Below are positions 8,014 to 15,825 of a DNA stretch of 47,650 nucleotides, one piece after another. Source of the DNA: JABMMZ01 sp044377005 (GTDB lineage Bacteria > Bacteroidota > Bacteroidia > NS11-12g > UBA955); assembly GCA_044377005.1 (NCBI GenBank), contig JBILJV010000011.1, positions 1-47,650 of the forward strand. The letters are read 5' to 3'. The notes beneath the pieces were generated by a model. It had not been told where the DNA came from. It saw only the letters and a list, made by a program, of their open reading frames with translations, and made no database searches. The position numbers and the translations under genes are program-made. Each line of letters begins with the position of its first letter. The first letter of the stretch is position 1.

Positions 8014-11000
8014 TTACTTTTCATTTTTAATAATTTTAAAATGGTAGGTATTGTTTTTCGTAATAATTTTTAATCCATATAAACCACTTGAAAGAGGACT
8101 TAAATCAATTAAATTATTCCCATAAAAAATAGTTTTTTTATAGGATACTTTTCCTAGTGCATCCGTCATTAAAATTTCAGCAGTTTCGCCCTCAAGTATA
8201 GATTCAATTGTAATGTTTAAATTGGTGCTTAAAGGGTTGGGATAAATTGAAATTTTATTTGATTTATCTATATTATTTGTGGAAGTATTTTGGATTTTTT
8301 CACCTTTAATATCAAACAGAAAAGTATCATTAATAATATCATTACTTAATATTTTTATTGTTCCGTTTTTAATTCCGACTGTTGAAGGGGAGAATTTTAC
8401 AGTAAAAAAACTAGTGTTACCTGATGAAATATTACTAGGAACGTCATTGACTACGAAATCTGTTGCATTAAGTCCAATGCATTCAATACTTGATATATTA
8501 AGTGTATCCGTTCCATTATTTACTATTTTAAATCTTCGAATTAAGTTACTTGTGGTATTACCCATATTAGTACTATCTGCCAAACTTGGAGTTGTGTCTC
8601 CATTTGAAATATTAATATCATTTCCTTTTACATTGATTTCGGCATTTAATAATCTCTCACAACTTACATTAAATTGAAATGTATCTTGATTAAAATCATT
8701 GCTAAAAATTTTAATGGTTGCGTTTTTAATTCCTAATGAAGAAGGAGCAAATGTTACGGTAAACATATTACTATCACCAGCAATAACTTTACTTGGAATA
8801 TTACTAATTATAAAATTGCTTGAATGTGTTCCACTACTTATTATATTTTTAATTTTAAGAGTATCTGTTCCGCTATTTATTATTTTAAATCTTCGCGACA
8901 AATTACTATTAGTAATACCCATGTCAGTACTATCTATCAAACTTGGAGTTGTGTCTCCATTTAAAATGCTAATATTATTTCCTTTTACATTGATTTTAAC
9001 ATCTATACAATTGTAAATATATATTTTATTTTCATCTTTTCTTGATATTAAAACATAATTGTATATTGTATTTTCAACAATCGAAAATTGTATATTTGTG
9101 GCGGAAATATTGTTTCCTACCAATGAATTTGAGTTACTTAGAGTTCCTATGATTGGATTAGCCTTGCAAGATATACTTACTGCCCCTCGTCTGTTATTCC
9201 ATCTTCCACTTGCTACAACATAATTTCCGTTTTTTAAAACGGTGATACCAGAATAACTTACATTGTCATTGAGATCAGCACCGACTAAAGAATTACTTGA
9301 GCTCACGAAACCAGAAATACCTATGCTTCCATTTCCCCATGTGGCTGCTCCTCGGCTGCCATTCCAATCATTGCTGCTTACTACATAATTTCCGTTACTT
9401 AAAACGGTTACTAAACCTGCTTTTTCATTGTTACTATTACTTACTAAAGAGTTACTTGAGCTCACTATTCCAGATACACCTGTGCTTCCATTTCCCCAGG
9501 TAGCTGAGCCACGAAGATTATTCCAATATGTGCTACTCACCACATAATTACCATTGTTTAAAGGATTGATTACTTCACCTATTCTATCACCGGCATTACT
9601 TCCGACCAAAGAATTGCTTGAGCTCACTATTCCAGAAATACCTGTACTACCATTTCCCCATGTAGCTGCACCTCTACTGCCACTCCAATTTAAACTCCCT
9701 ACAACATAATTTCCGTTGTTTAAAACAGTTATACCAGCACTACTTACCTCAGCATAGGTAGTATTTCCCACCAATGAATTGCTTGAGCTTACAGTTCCGG
9801 AAATACCTGTGCTTCCATTTCCCCATGTGGCTGCTCCTAGTTGGTTATTCCAAGTTGTGCTTCTTACTACATAATTTCCGTTTTTTAATTCAGTGATACC
9901 GTTATAACCTACATAATCATTGGTGTTACTTCCGACCAAAGAATTGCTTGAGCTCACGGTTCCAGAAATACCTGTGCTTCCATTTCCCCATGTAACTGCC
10001 CCTTGTGTACCATTCCAATTGGCGCTAATTACTACGTAATTGCCGTTGCTTAATGCGGTGATTCCAGAATAACCAACCCGATCACCAACCCGATCACCAG
10101 TTAAACTTCCGACCAATGAATTGCTTGAGCTCACGGTTCCAGAAATACCTGTGCTTCCATTTCCCCATGTAGCAGCACCTCGCCTGCCACTCCAAAATTT
10201 ACTACTCACTACATAATTTCCGTTGCTTAATGCGGTGATACCATCAATACCTACAAAGTCTCCTGCGATACTTCCGACCAAAGAGTTGCTTGAGCTCACG
10301 GTTCCAGAAATACCTGTGCTTCCATTTCCCCATGTGGCTGCCCCTCGGTTGCCATTCCAATTTTTACTACTCACTACATAATTACCGTTTTTTAAAGGAT
10401 TGATTACTTCACCTATTCTATCATTGGCATTAGTACCGACCAAAGAATTACTTGAGTTCACGAAACCAGAAATACCTGTGCTTCCATTTCCCCATGTAGC
10501 TGACCCTCGGCTGCCACTCCAACTTTTACTTCCTACTATATAATTTCCATTGTTTAATACATAGATACCAGAATTACTTATATATTCATTCGCACTAAAG
10601 CCCACTAAAGAATTGCTAGAGTTAACCGTTCCAGAAATACCTATACTACCATTTCCCCATGTGGCTGCCCCTCGGTTGCCATTCCAAGTGGAACTACTCA
10701 CTACATAATTACCATTGTTTAAAGTGTTTATTACTTCACCTATTCTATCACCGGCATTACTACCTATTAGAGAATTGCTTGAGCTCACGGCACCAGAAAT
10801 ACCTATGCTTCCATTTCCCCATGTTGCTGCCCCTCGGTCGCCATTCCAATTTTTACTACTTACGACATAATTTCCGTTACTTAAAACAATAATACCATCA
10901 TTACCTACATAGTCACCGACAATACTACCTATTAGAGAATTGCTTGAGCTCACGATTCCTGAAATACCTGTGCTTCCATTTCCCCATGTAACTGCCCCAC

Positions 11001-11334
11001 GTTTGCCATTCCAATTTTTACTACATACTACATAATTTCCGTTACTTAAAACGATAATACCACCGTTTCCTACATAGTCATTGGCATTACTGCCCTTTAG
11101 AGTGCTAATAAGTGAGTGGTTTGCGCCATTATATAAATGAACAGCACCAACTGCAATTATGGAACCATCATTATGTAAAGTGTCAATAACCGTATAATTG
11201 CCATTAGGCAAAATTGTAATTGAGTGTCCAAAATGTTGTGAACCTATAGGTCCAATAATGGTATCAACTTGTTGAGCTTTGATAGATACTATGGAATAAA
11301 ATAGTACTATTGAAGTAAGTAATTTTTTAATCAT
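8014..11334 (-). CDS. Large secreted T9SS protein: twelve 55-aa repeats, two choice-of-anchor-D-like modules, type A sorting domain
   Basis: A 1106-aa protein with a signal peptide (residues about 1-20, ending IKA-Q). Residues about 83-741 form twelve tandem repeats of 53-59 aa with the pattern NGNYVV.S..WN..RGAATWGNGS.GISG.VSSSNSLVG. They resemble a repeat family of unknown function (DUF5650, from memory) and may fold as beta-propeller blades. Two modules of about 110 aa follow, each with NGDTTPSL, FKI.N.GTDTL and FSP/FAPSS.GIKN.TIKI.SND, typical of choice-of-anchor-D Ig-like domains. The last 80 residues (IYPNP...GLYGLKI...FKI) are a type A T9SS sorting signal. It is probably a cell-surface or adhesive protein. 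A 40-bp perfect palindrome precedes its start. Confidence 0.88.
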   Translation of the reverse strand: MIKKLLTSIVLFYSIVSIKAQQVDTIIGPIGSQHFGHSITILPNGNYTVIDTLHNDGSIIAVGAVHLYNGANHSLISTLKGSNANDYVGNGGIIVLSNGNYVVCSKNWNGKRGAVTWGNGSTGISGIVSSSNSLIGSIVGDYVGNDGIIVLSNGNYVVSSKNWNGDRGAATWGNGSIGISGAVSSSNSLIGSNAGDRIGEVINTLNNGNYVVSSSTWNGNRGAATWGNGSIGISGTVNSSNSLVGFSANEYISNSGIYVLNNGNYIVGSKSWSGSRGSATWGNGSTGISGFVNSSNSLVGTNANDRIGEVINPLKNGNYVVSSKNWNGNRGAATWGNGSTGISGTVSSSNSLVGSIAGDFVGIDGITALSNGNYVVSSKFWSGRRGAATWGNGSTGISGTVSSSNSLVGSLTGDRVGDRVGYSGITALSNGNYVVISANWNGTQGAVTWGNGSTGISGTVSSSNSLVGSNTNDYVGYNGITELKNGNYVVRSTTWNNQLGAATWGNGSTGISGTVSSSNSLVGNTTYAEVSSAGITVLNNGNYVVGSLNWSGSRGAATWGNGSTGISGIVSSSNSLVGSNAGDRIGEVINPLNNGNYVVSSTYWNNLRGSATWGNGSTGVSGIVSSSNSLVSNSNNEKAGLVTVLSNGNYVVSSNDWNGSRGAATWGNGSIGISGFVSSSNSLVGADLNDNVSYSGITVLKNGNYVVASGRWNNRRGAVSISCKANPIIGTLSNSNSLVGNNISATNIQFSIVENTIYNYVLISRKDENKIYIYNCIDVKINVKGNNISILNGDTTPSLIDSTDMGITNSNLSRRFKIINSGTDTLKIKNIISSGTHSSNFIISNIPSKVIAGDSNMFTVTFAPSSLGIKNATIKIFSNDFNQDTFQFNVSCERLLNAEINVKGNDINISNGDTTPSLADSTNMGNTTSNLIRRFKIVNNGTDTLNISSIECIGLNATDFVVNDVPSNISSGNTSFFTVKFSPSTVGIKNGTIKILSNDIINDTFLFDIKGEKIQNTSTNNIDKSNKISIYPNPLSTNLNITIESILEGETAEILMTDALGKVSYKKTIFYGNNLIDLSPLSSGLYGLKIITKNNTYHFKIIKNEK
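8290..9000 (-). repeat. Two tandem choice-of-anchor-D-like modules
   Basis: Two adjacent coding units of about 340 bp each begin with INVKGN(N/D)I and carry NGDTTPSL and SRRFKI/IRRFKI. The copies are clearly homologous in protein and partly so in DNA, so they arose by duplication. Boundaries are approximate. Confidence 0.7.
9112..11088 (-). repeat. Twelve tandem coding repeats of about 165 bp
   Basis: Twelve in-frame units of 53-59 codons, each containing NGNY(V/I)V and, except the last, WGNGS(T/I)G(I/V)SG. Three units (3, 5 and 10 from the N-terminus) share a one-codon-shorter segment, DRIGEVIN.L, while the others carry G.(I/T).L there. This mosaic pattern suggests recombination or conversion between units. 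Unit 7 has an extra 12-bp duplication, and unit 12 is degenerate after NRRGAV. Confidence 0.9.
10073..10096. repeat. 12-bp in-frame tandem duplication inside repeat unit 7
   Basis: The 12-mer CCAACCCGATCA occurs twice in a row. It encodes a doubled GDRV(GDRV) that no other unit has. It looks like a recent slippage event and keeps the frame. Confidence 0.8.
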
Positions 11335-11345
11335 AAGTCAATTTA

Positions 11346-11353
11346 CAAATGTA
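11346..11353 (-). promoter_or_regulatory. -7 element of the repeat-protein gene
   Basis: Minus-strand TACATTTG fits TAnnTTTG and lies 11 bases upstream of the ATG at 11334. It overlaps one end of the 40-bp palindrome, so a protein bound there would block or recruit polymerase. No clear -33 TTTG is visible. Confidence 0.4.
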
Positions 11354-11388
11354 ATAGTATTTATTTCATGAAATAAATACTATTACAT
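11349..11388. promoter_or_regulatory. Perfect 40-bp palindrome upstream of the repeat-protein gene
   Basis: Twenty bases from 11349 (ATGTAATAGTATTTATTTCA) are followed by their exact reverse complement up to 11388, with no unpaired loop. It ends 14 bases upstream of the start codon of the 1106-aa gene and overlaps its putative -7 element. It could be an operator for a dimeric regulator, or form a long hairpin in the 5' region or at the end of the upstream transcript. Confidence 0.75.
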
Positions 11389-11471
11389 AATTTAAATGAA
11401 ATGAAAATTAAGTGAAAAGAAAATATAAAATCAAAATTCCTATAATAGAATTTTACAAGTTTACCGTTGTT

Positions 11472-11492
11472 GTTTTTGGCAGAGCCGAAAAC
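11472..11492 (-). terminator. Stem-loop downstream of tryptophan 2,3-dioxygenase
   Basis: On the minus strand GTTTTCGGC and GCCAAAAAC pair with one mismatch around a 3-nt loop, about 33 bases after the stop of the dioxygenase gene. There is no good T-tract after it, so terminator function is only moderately supported. Confidence 0.4.
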
Positions 11493-11524
11493 AAAGGTTT
11501 CGAAAAAATATTGTTTATTAATCT

Positions 11525-12436
11525 TTACAAACCCTCACCCCAATTTTTCAATTCATCTTCGGTCCACAACCCCGGAAAGAAAACTCTGCGTTGGTATTTA
11601 GGATGCATGTATTTGCGCCAATCACTTCCACCTGTGGCTTCGGCATTGCCTAAGTATTTGCCAGCAGCATTGTAATGTGCCATTACCCAACTAACATTAA
11701 CGGTATAATCGTAATGACGCATGGCTTTCACTAAGGCTTCATTTTTCTGAACATCGGCAGGCAATTGCTGAAATTTGGTCCATAAATTAGTAGTGTTATA
11801 ATCTTCCATTTTCAACAATAATTCTTGCTTGTATTTTTTCTCAAAATTGACCAATAAAGTGTTTTTATGACCGGTAGCAAAGTCTTTTCCAGCAGCTTGC
11901 CAATAAAGGTGTTCAAAAGCGTGTTCGATAGGTGTGTTTCGGTCGATGGTTGCTCTAAAACGGTTGTCTATCAAATTGATTATTTCTGTAGATGCAAATT
12001 CAATCAATCGGTATTGTGCACTTTGAAACCCACTTGCGGGAGTCAGGGTGTTTCTAAATTTCATGTATTGCTCCTTTTCCATGCCATCGCCCATAATATC
12101 GAAAGAAGAGGAAAGCATATCAAAATAACGACTAACGCGACGGAGTTTTTCGGTAAAAAAAGCGGCCTCAATGGTTTTTGCTCGACTAACTTGATCAATT
12201 TCCCAAAGAATCATTTTAAACAATAATTCATTGATTTGGTGATACATAATAAACACCATTTCATCGGGTAAGGTAGTTCGCTGTATTTGTAAACCCAACA
12301 AAGCTTCAGGTAAAATATAATCCCAATAAGTGATAGGATTGCCATGCACTAAGCCCTCAAGATGTACATCGGGATTTTGATTAATGGCGGCATATTTTTC
12401 GTCAATTCTCTTTAAAATATCTTCTCTAATACTCAT
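11525..12436 (-). CDS. kynA: Tryptophan 2,3-dioxygenase
   Basis: A heme enzyme that opens the indole ring of L-tryptophan to N-formylkynurenine, the first step of the kynurenine route. The 303-aa product has the family blocks LEGLVHGNPITYWDYI, FIMYHQINELLFKMILWEID and GFQSAQYR, and near the C-terminus ATGGSDWRKYMHP. I chose ATG at 12436. The frame is open to a TTG at 12466, but that lies inside a TAAGTTTG promoter element, so it cannot be in the transcript. No other kynurenine-pathway gene is adjacent, and the gene appears monocistronic. Confidence 0.92.
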   Translation of the reverse strand: MSIREDILKRIDEKYAAINQNPDVHLEGLVHGNPITYWDYILPEALLGLQIQRTTLPDEMVFIMYHQINELLFKMILWEIDQVSRAKTIEAAFFTEKLRRVSRYFDMLSSSFDIMGDGMEKEQYMKFRNTLTPASGFQSAQYRLIEFASTEIINLIDNRFRATIDRNTPIEHAFEHLYWQAAGKDFATGHKNTLLVNFEKKYKQELLLKMEDYNTTNLWTKFQQLPADVQKNEALVKAMRHYDYTVNVSWVMAHYNAAGKYLGNAEATGGSDWRKYMHPKYQRRVFFPGLWTEDELKNWGEGL

Positions 12437-12463
12437 TTTATGTTGCTGGTTTAAAATCGCTTG

Positions 12464-12471
12464 CAAACTTA
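12464..12471 (-). promoter_or_regulatory. -7 element of kynA
   Basis: Minus-strand TAAGTTTG matches TAnnTTTG and gives a leader of roughly 20-25 nt to the ATG at 12436. It settles the start choice against the upstream TTG. The -33 element is not clear. Confidence 0.45.
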
Positions 12472-12697
12472 TGGATTTTTGGCGAATAGTTTCACGCCGT
12501 TCCGAATGAGTTTAATAGTTATTAAATGAAGATTTCAAATTCACTTTGATAATTAATCTTTATCGTTTTTGAGGTATTGTTCCTAGTTAATTATATGTAG
12601 GCATTCAGTATTTTTGTGGCAAAGATATTTTTAATCTCTTTTCTGTCAGATGATTATGGTCTCTATTATAACAAAGATGAGAATCATTTTTTAATAA

Positions 12698-12728
12698 TTT
12701 GACAATCAAATTAAAAATAAGATATTTG
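12698..12728 (+). promoter_or_regulatory. Promoter of the 738-aa T9SS protein gene
   Basis: TTTG at 12698-12701, a 19-bp spacer and GATATTTG at 12721-12728 (one mismatch to TAnnTTTG). The spacing is typical of Bacteroidota promoters. The ATG follows 21 bases after the -7 element. Confidence 0.5.
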
Positions 12729-12749
12729 AATCTTATTTAAGTTTTCAAA

Positions 12750-14966
12750 ATGAATTTAAAAACACTTGCATTTCTTATTTTTTTACTTCCATTTATAGCA
12801 TTTTCACAAGAGTCTGTAAATTGCTATGGCAATGTAAATGAAACGAGCAATATATACAGAATTCAACCATCTGATTCTGGTTTTATGGCATTTGGTATTA
12901 TCGATTTATTAAGTGTTCAAAGGATTAGTTTTAAAAATGGGGAAGAGTGGATAATGTCTTTTAAAACTCAAAATGGAAGTATTTCTCAGAACATATATGG
13001 TAAAGGCGGAATAATGGAAAATGATTCAACCTTTTTGGTTTTGGGAAGAATAGGCACTTCCAATGTGGGTATTATCAAAGCCACTACTTCAGGAAGAATT
13101 ATTTGGGCAAATTGGTACAATACAGGTTTAGATGAACATCCCGATAAAATTATTAGACTTAACAACGGTGATTACTTAGTATCAGTTAGAACAAATGTAT
13201 CTTATTACGAATTTGGTGAATGGGGTTCACGAAGTGGTGTATTTAGAATAGCACCTAATGGCAATCTTAAATGGTTCAGATTGTTAGATTACAGGACTAC
13301 TAATACCTCTTCAGTCATTAGTAAAATGGTTGAAACCAAGGGTTCAAATATTATTTTATTTCAAAAATATGGTTCTAAATTGGGACTTATTAAGCTTAAA
13401 GCAAATGGAGATAGTTTAACTTCAATATTAAGTTCCAATGATTTCAATATTACAGATGCTGACTATGATCGTATTAATCAAAAATTGTATGTATTAGGAA
13501 GTGATAAACGAATTGGTATTTACGACACTGCATTTTCGCCGATTAGCACAAAAACAATTGTAAACTCCACATTAAATTCCCTGAGTTCCATTCAAATTAT
13601 TAATGACACAATGGTATTATTGGGTGGTAAATACAATAATGATGCTTGTGTGCTATATTCTGACTATCAGTTTAATATTTACTCTTGTCATTATAAAAGG
13701 TTTTCACCTTCAACTTCCTCTTCACTTTTAGGGTTATTCAGACATCAAAATTATGGGTTCAGTATGATATTCCCTAGTGTTGCTATTACCAAACATGCCG
13801 ACCCTTCTTCAAACTTGTGTTTTAATAAAATAAATGGGTCACAATTTGTTACAAATAATAGCAGTAATCTAAGTTTCGTCTCACACGTTAGAATTAGAGG
13901 AACAGCTACTTGGGATGTTTGGGAAAATATTGTAGCTACTAAAACCAAACAAATAAGTCCTTCTTCAAATTGTATGGCTCAGGACTTGGGGGTAATGCCT
14001 GACCTTGCAGTTCATAACAATGCTTGCATGGATTTTAATTTAAAATTGTACTTAACAAACTATGGTGTTAATCCAATAAACCGATTTAAGTTAAAGTATT
14101 TTGTAAATGACTTGGAAATAGATACCACCTTTGTTTTATCATCTTCAATAGGTTCAAAGCAATCAACTTTTATTAATGTTTCCAATGTGTATTTAAAGCC
14201 AGGAAAACAAACCATTTACGGTTGGATTTATTTGCCCAATCAAACCAATGATGGGTTTAATGCCAATGACAGTTTTTCAATGGAAATTGTTCCTCGTTTG
14301 GTCCAAGAGATTAGAGTAATAGGCGTTGACACAATTTGTGAGGGTACATCAACAACATTCACTATTTTGGGTAAAACAGGCACTTACGATTGGTATAGAA
14401 ATGGCATTTTTGTGAAGCAAGGAACTGCACTTACCCATTCCACTAATATGGCTGGTAAATATCACGTTAGATTGACTGATTCAGCTTGTTTTTATTATTC
14501 AGATACTCTGCAATTAAATACAATTGCTATTCCTAACAAACCAAGTATTTCAGAGTCCAATGGCGTTTTGAGTACCAATGCAAGTGGTTTTTATGTTTGG
14601 TATTACAATAATAAACCTGTGGATACGAGTAAAACTACAATTAATTCACTTGGTTATGGTACTTATAAAGTATTGGCCTATAATAATTTTGGTTGTGTAA
14701 ATGAAAGTGATGGTTTAGTAATTACAGAGTTAAGCATTACTCCTTCATCAACAGAAAAAATGTGGACTATAAAAAATGGCAATTTGTTGGTTTGGAATGG
14801 TGCAGAAAATGTAAATCTAAAAATTTATTCAATTGATGGTAAATTGTTATTAGAGAATAAGATAGGAGAAAGAGAATTATTATTTAATTTGCCTTATAAA
14901 ATCTATATTTTAAGAATAGAAGGAAAAAACTCAAACATGTTTTATAAAATTGCTTTAGGGCAATAA
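12750..14966 (+). CDS. Secreted protein with T9SS type A sorting domain
   Basis: A 738-aa protein with a signal peptide (residues 1-19, ending AFSQ). The first 380 residues contain repeated strand-rich segments around GIIKATTSGRIIWANW and RIAPNGNLKWFRL, resembling the WD40/PQQ-like propeller blades of secreted Bacteroidota proteins. About residues 430-520 look like a CARDB-type beta domain (DLAVHNNACMDFNLKLYLTN). A domain with CEGTSTTF, YDWYRNG and YHVRLTDSAC follows and resembles an Ig/PKD fold. The last 75 residues (NLKIYSIDGKLLLENK...YILRIEG) fit a type A sorting tail. It should be delivered to the cell surface by T9SS. Function is unknown. Confidence 0.78.
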   Translation: MNLKTLAFLIFLLPFIAFSQESVNCYGNVNETSNIYRIQPSDSGFMAFGIIDLLSVQRISFKNGEEWIMSFKTQNGSISQNIYGKGGIMENDSTFLVLGRIGTSNVGIIKATTSGRIIWANWYNTGLDEHPDKIIRLNNGDYLVSVRTNVSYYEFGEWGSRSGVFRIAPNGNLKWFRLLDYRTTNTSSVISKMVETKGSNIILFQKYGSKLGLIKLKANGDSLTSILSSNDFNITDADYDRINQKLYVLGSDKRIGIYDTAFSPISTKTIVNSTLNSLSSIQIINDTMVLLGGKYNNDACVLYSDYQFNIYSCHYKRFSPSTSSSLLGLFRHQNYGFSMIFPSVAITKHADPSSNLCFNKINGSQFVTNNSSNLSFVSHVRIRGTATWDVWENIVATKTKQISPSSNCMAQDLGVMPDLAVHNNACMDFNLKLYLTNYGVNPINRFKLKYFVNDLEIDTTFVLSSSIGSKQSTFINVSNVYLKPGKQTIYGWIYLPNQTNDGFNANDSFSMEIVPRLVQEIRVIGVDTICEGTSTTFTILGKTGTYDWYRNGIFVKQGTALTHSTNMAGKYHVRLTDSACFYYSDTLQLNTIAIPNKPSISESNGVLSTNASGFYVWYYNNKPVDTSKTTINSLGYGTYKVLAYNNFGCVNESDGLVITELSITPSSTEKMWTIKNGNLLVWNGAENVNLKIYSIDGKLLLENKIGERELLFNLPYKIYILRIEGKNSNMFYKIALGQ

Positions 14967-14970
14967 AACT

Positions 14971-15558
14971 TTAAGCTAAGGGCGTTTCCTCAACCAAAAG
15001 AATTACTTTTTCAAAGGATTTAAAGAAATCCATTTGCAATTGTACTTTTACATTATTTTTAATGCTGATATCACTAAAATATTTGTTTTCTTCAATGTTT
15101 TCAATGTGTTGAGCCGAACAGAATAGGATAAGATTGACTGCTTTATTGAAATGAATAACAGGTTGAATTTCTGAATTGAAGAACAGTGTTTGTGAACCAC
15201 TTTCAAGTTTAGCAACACTTGAAATGAGTGTAGAGTGCATGGTTTCAGGTTTTAAATACTGAAGATCGTGTTCATCAAATAAACCGCATAAATATTTTTC
15301 AGACAATGCAGGAGTACCCAATTGGAATGATAGAATACAGGTAGTAATTTTATTTAATAAATCGAAAGGGCCATTATAGGTTTGGAAGTAAAAGTCAGCA
15401 TTAGTCCATTCAACGACAAAGTTTTCATCTGCAAACTGCATAGAAGGCGAAGTAACTTGTAGGTCCAAATTAATGTTAGCATAGGGATTACTGAGTGGTT
15501 GAACCAAGTTTTTCCGAATTGATTTTAAAATTTGTTCTTTAGGGGTTATTTCAAACAC
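14971..15558 (-). CDS. Probable LUD-domain (LutC-like) protein
   Basis: A 195-aa cytoplasmic protein. The beginning, KEQILKSIRKNLV...NPYANI, resembles the N-terminus of LutC/LUD-domain proteins of Bacteroidota, which act around lactate utilisation, but LutA and LutB are not adjacent and the rest of the match is weak. The start is GTG at 15558; no ATG is available in frame nearby. It is convergent with the T9SS protein gene, with only four bases between the stops, and divergent from the ABC transporter gene. The function is uncertain. Confidence 0.55.
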   Translation of the reverse strand: MFEITPKEQILKSIRKNLVQPLSNPYANINLDLQVTSPSMQFADENFVVEWTNADFYFQTYNGPFDLLNKITTCILSFQLGTPALSEKYLCGLFDEHDLQYLKPETMHSTLISSVAKLESGSQTLFFNSEIQPVIHFNKAVNLILFCSAQHIENIEENKYFSDISIKNNVKVQLQMDFFKSFEKVILLVEETPLA

Positions 15559-15787
15559 AAGGCTCTGTAATTAGACTATTTCTGTTTGCAAAGAAAACAA
15601 AAATTTAGCACAAGTAAAATTAAACAATTTCAAATTATTGGGCTTATCTTGTCATTACTAGAACAATTAAGAAATTATTACTTAGAATATACATGCGGTT
15701 ATATGTAATTAAATTTAATATTAACTTATTATCTAAAACATCTTCTATTTGTTCAAATTCAAACATTATAAAGTTGAATATTCTATT

Positions 15788-15795
15788 TACTTTTG
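15788..15795 (+). promoter_or_regulatory. -7 element upstream of the PglK-like ABC transporter
   Basis: TACTTTTG matches TAnnTTTG and lies about 30 bases before the TTG start at 15826. No TTTG is found at the standard -33 distance. It would start the three-gene unit 15826-19303. Confidence 0.4.
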
Positions 15796-15825
15796 CAGAG
15801 GAAACTATAAAAACCTAATTAACAA

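Larger units (their letters stand above)
12437..12749. other. Divergent intergenic region, two promoters
   Basis: This stretch of about 310 bp separates kynA (minus) from the T9SS protein gene (plus). It contains a kynA-directed TAAGTTTG element at 12464-12471 and a rightward TTTG-N19-GATATTTG pair at 12698-12728. I see no small gene or strong structure in between. Confidence 0.5.

Noticed and set aside
8279..9016. Plus-strand hydrophobic frames opposite the anchor-D modules
   Set aside because: They repeat because the sense modules repeat; hydrophobicity is an antisense effect of Ser/Asn/Thr-rich coding.
9297..10892. Plus-strand His/Leu/Tyr-rich frames opposite the 55-aa repeats
   Set aside because: Periodic antisense of the tandem repeats, with no start signal or family match.
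11412..11675. Plus-strand 87-codon frame overlapping the end of kynA
   Set aside because: More than half of it is antisense to kynA and the rest covers the terminator-like hairpin; no recognisable domain.
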